Positions 17,580 through 19,454 of a DNA stretch of 19,454 nt are shown in pieces (within the stretch, counting starts at the first letter, position 1; every line of letters begins with the position of its first letter). Location: the NCBI GenBank assembly GCA_025331125.1, contig JAOALB010000316.1, positions 1 to 19,454 of the forward strand, read 5' to 3'. The notes under the pieces were generated by a model. That model was not told where the DNA came from. It ran no database searches and saw only the letters and a program-made list of their open reading frames with translations. The translations under genes were made by a program, and so were the position numbers. The stretch is from Mycogone perniciosa. Lineage: Eukaryota > Ascomycota > Sordariomycetes > Hypocreales > Hypocreaceae.

Positions 17580-18623
17580 TCATGACCTATAAAGAGAATT
17601 TACAAAATGGTAGCATGATGTCCAGCCAACGGTGAGACTGATCATCATAAGCTGTGCTGGGTACACGTTCACCTTCAAACACCTCGTCTCAATCTCCCCA
17701 GTATCCTGACTCCATGTATGGCTACTGGTGATAGCTTCGAAGACATCGTTACCGAATGCAACGGCGATCTGATTCTTCACCGCGCATCCCACCGAGAAGT
17801 GTTCTTGCTCAAGTCAGTGCATGTTTAGTCTTGGTCAGCAGGCGACCTACCAGCATCAATAGCACCGGTCCCTGCCCAGCCGAACAACGTTTGAAGGAGG
17901 TTCTGATCAAAGGGAATCATGACTCGAATCAGACCATCCGTAGACTCCTCCGAAGGTAAAAACGTCGTAATGTAGCTACGGAGTGATTTGCTTAGCAAAC
18001 GAGGGAAGATTGACGGCGCCAATCCTGGTTGGAGGACCTTAGAATAGCACCATGACGGGTTTCGTCCTAGGGAATACTGAAGGCTAGGCCATACGGTACC
18101 ATTGACCATTCGCCTCAGGCTAAGGTGATCTATCGCTTCGTCAGCGTCCCCCCTACGTTGTACATGATCAGAACATACGCTTCAGGAACTCTTCGTCAAC
18201 CACAGAATTCAACACAGCCTTGTTTATTTCGTCGCTTTTGACAATGAGTTTGACACTGAGTTGTGAAGCAATAGCCGCTTGTTCTAGGAACGCGTCAAAA
18301 AGCTCCTTCCTCATAGTGTCAAGAGTCTTCTGGGTTAGACAGAGACCGCAGATAGTCAGTGTAACAGAGTCCAATCCCCGGAGCGCTACTATTTTTGGTT
18401 CATGCTGCTTTTTTGGCTTAAACACAAAGTTAAGCAAGCTCGACAGTCGCCCCAATGCAACACGACTGAAGGGGAACTCCTTCGCAGGCAACAAAAGTTT
18501 TGCTGCTTCAGTCTTCAGCAGGTGCTGTTTCAAAAAAATCAGTGCCTGGTCCAGAGCCTCTGGAGATAGGACCTGGGGATTGTAATCGTCCAATGAGCTG
18601 ATTATCTGAATATGGCTGTCCAT
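17580..18623 (-). CDS. Three-exon gene, protein of unknown function
   Basis: The proposed product is 315 aa. Exon 1 is 18623-18179, exon 2 is 18129-17851 and exon 3 is 17803-17580. Intron 1 (18178-18130, 49 nt) has donor GTATGT, branch GCTGAC and acceptor GATAG. Intron 2 (17850-17804, 47 nt) has donor GTAGGT, branch-like CTAAAC/CTGAC and acceptor GCAAG. Both are phase 1 and keep the frame open, which would be unlikely by chance. The N-terminal 148 residues are mostly helical, with a Lys-rich patch (FVFKPKKQ). The middle contains GLIRVMIPFDQNLLQTLFGW, and intron 2 joins GTGAIDA to EHFSVGCAVKNQIAVAFGND. There is no signal peptide and I do not recognise the family. The 3' end is uncertain, because a third intron could replace the last 20 or so residues. 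The ATG at 18623 has a good context. Confidence 0.65.
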
Positions 18624-19197
18624 GGCTTAAAGCACAACACGCCTTGTGTGACGAGGAAAGCATTGGGGGAAAATTATCTAGCTTTTGGAGAAGTCTTGCC
18701 ACCGGAGGCAATCCTTTCCAAACGAGGCGATTGGCCAATCCCAAGCTTCATCCTTGTGCAACACGCCAACTACTTAAGGAGAGCCAATTTGGCCTCAGCA
18801 GTGCTTACGAGCATTCAACAGCTATGCCAAGAAAACGCGAAATAGAGCAACAGAAACAGTTTTTATCAAAGATATAACAATACATTCTAGTTTCTGTCCA
18901 TGGGCACTGTCGGTGTTATGTCCGCGGCCGCAGTAAAGGTAGACAAGCCTAATAGTCAGATCTTCCGAGGCACGGCGTATATGGTCATATGCATGCTGTT
19001 GGCTAGAAATCCCAACATGAATGTGGCTTACAGGGATAGCTTCGCGACTGCATATTCAGGGCGGAATACGATCTCATCGCTTTTGTTCGCATATGCCGAT
19101 CTGCCCGGCTCGATCAGCCAGTGGGAAGAAATGATGTCTTGTTCTCTCCTCTGGAGAATAAAGCAGTGTATCGTTTCTGTGGAACGACTTGGATGTC
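18624..19197. other. Divergent intergenic region
   Basis: Separates the minus-strand three-exon gene from the plus-strand gene starting at 19403. A CCAAT sequence lies near 18734 upstream of the former. A plus-strand frame at 18900-19277 overlaps the TATA box of the next gene and has no recognisable domain, so it is not called. Confidence 0.45.
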
Positions 19198-19205
19198 TAT
19201 ATAAA
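19198..19205 (+). promoter_or_regulatory. TATA box for the gene at 19403
   Basis: TATATAAA, about 205 bases before the ATG, followed by CT-rich leader sequence (for example CTTCATCTCGTCTTTG). This is a standard fungal promoter layout. Confidence 0.6.
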
Positions 19206-19402
19206 GCCCACCGGCTCCAGAGCACATCCTGCATTCATGTCTTCATCTCGTCTTTGTGCACAAGAGATAACAGCTAGCATATTTGTCTCTTCAGCTGTTT
19301 CACTCCTACCTTCGTCTTTGTCCTGTCAGTGGCCTATACACAGAACATCTTACTACCAGTCAACCTTAACTTGAGCTTAAAGACATAATTATAAGACCAA
19401 AC

Positions 19403-19454
19403 ATGGCATCCGATAACGCCTTCGGCACCATTTATTCTCAGGTGTCCTTCTTGG
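19403..19454 (+). CDS. 5' end of a gene cut by the window edge
   Basis: Seventeen codons from an ATG in strong context (CAAACATGGC), beginning MASDNAFGTIYSQVSFL. The upstream TATA box and CT-rich leader support a genuine start. The short N-terminus resembles those of fungal short-chain dehydrogenases that open with a similar Q-x-F leader before the NAD-binding fold, but 17 residues cannot prove this. Confidence 0.5.
   Translation, partial: MASDNAFGTIYSQVSFL

Noticed and set aside
18900..19277. 125-codon frame on the plus strand
   Set aside because: No recognisable domain and it runs through the TATA box of the gene starting at 19403.
1..19454. tRNA or rRNA genes
   Set aside because: I looked for the T-loop GGTTCGANTCC pattern on both strands and for conserved rRNA segments and saw none; a covariance-model scan would settle it.

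Overview
The window looks like accessory, repeat-rich DNA from a filamentous ascomycete (Pezizomycotina). It has short GT-AG introns of 47-124 nt with CTAAC/CTGAC-like branch sites, CT-rich leaders, degenerate Tad-type LINE pieces, a KP4-family killer-toxin gene, a fungal-type APH-family kinase and TA-flanked mariner-like MITEs. I cannot name the species. Two kinds of DNA alternate: AT-rich gene-poor stretches full of mobile-element scars, and islands with single genes.

Left half (1-9.5 kb): a secreted, ten-cysteine preproprotein gene (1489-2208) sits next to a decayed LINE ORF1 (2462-4306) with five internal stops. Next come a solo-LTR-like block (4340-4554) and a 119-bp LTR-like element with a perfect 5-bp target duplication (4967-5085). 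A KP4-family toxin gene (6250-6654) lies alone in AT-rich DNA. From 7.3 to 8.45 kb there is a pile-up of LINE 3' ends in alternating orientation, one still carrying the C-terminus of ORF2. At 8.86-9.53 kb a TA-flanked 457-bp MITE splits an 18-bp minisatellite, and a second 119-bp element sits at the edge of the same array.

Right half (9.5-19.45 kb): an APH/choline-kinase-like kinase (minus strand, 10021-10935); a 161-aa fungal protein of unknown function with a probable 5'-UTR intron (11784-12269); a two-exon three-finger C2H2 protein (minus, 13218-13698); and an unknown cysteine-containing protein (minus, 14135-14818). The promoter of the last gene abuts a 477-bp MITE with a dense GATAA/TTATC cluster. 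Another LINE 3' end lies at 16.44-16.69 kb. A three-exon gene of unknown function (minus, 17580-18623) follows, and the first 17 codons of a gene running off the right edge begin at 19403.

I see no operon-like or biosynthetic cluster. The two secreted cysteine-rich proteins in TE-rich, gene-poor DNA fit an effector/toxin compartment, but no functional link between them is visible. The strongest new structural observations are the matched pair of 119-bp elements with TSDs, the MITE whose removal restores an 18-bp repeat register, and the GATA-rich MITE next to a TATA box.
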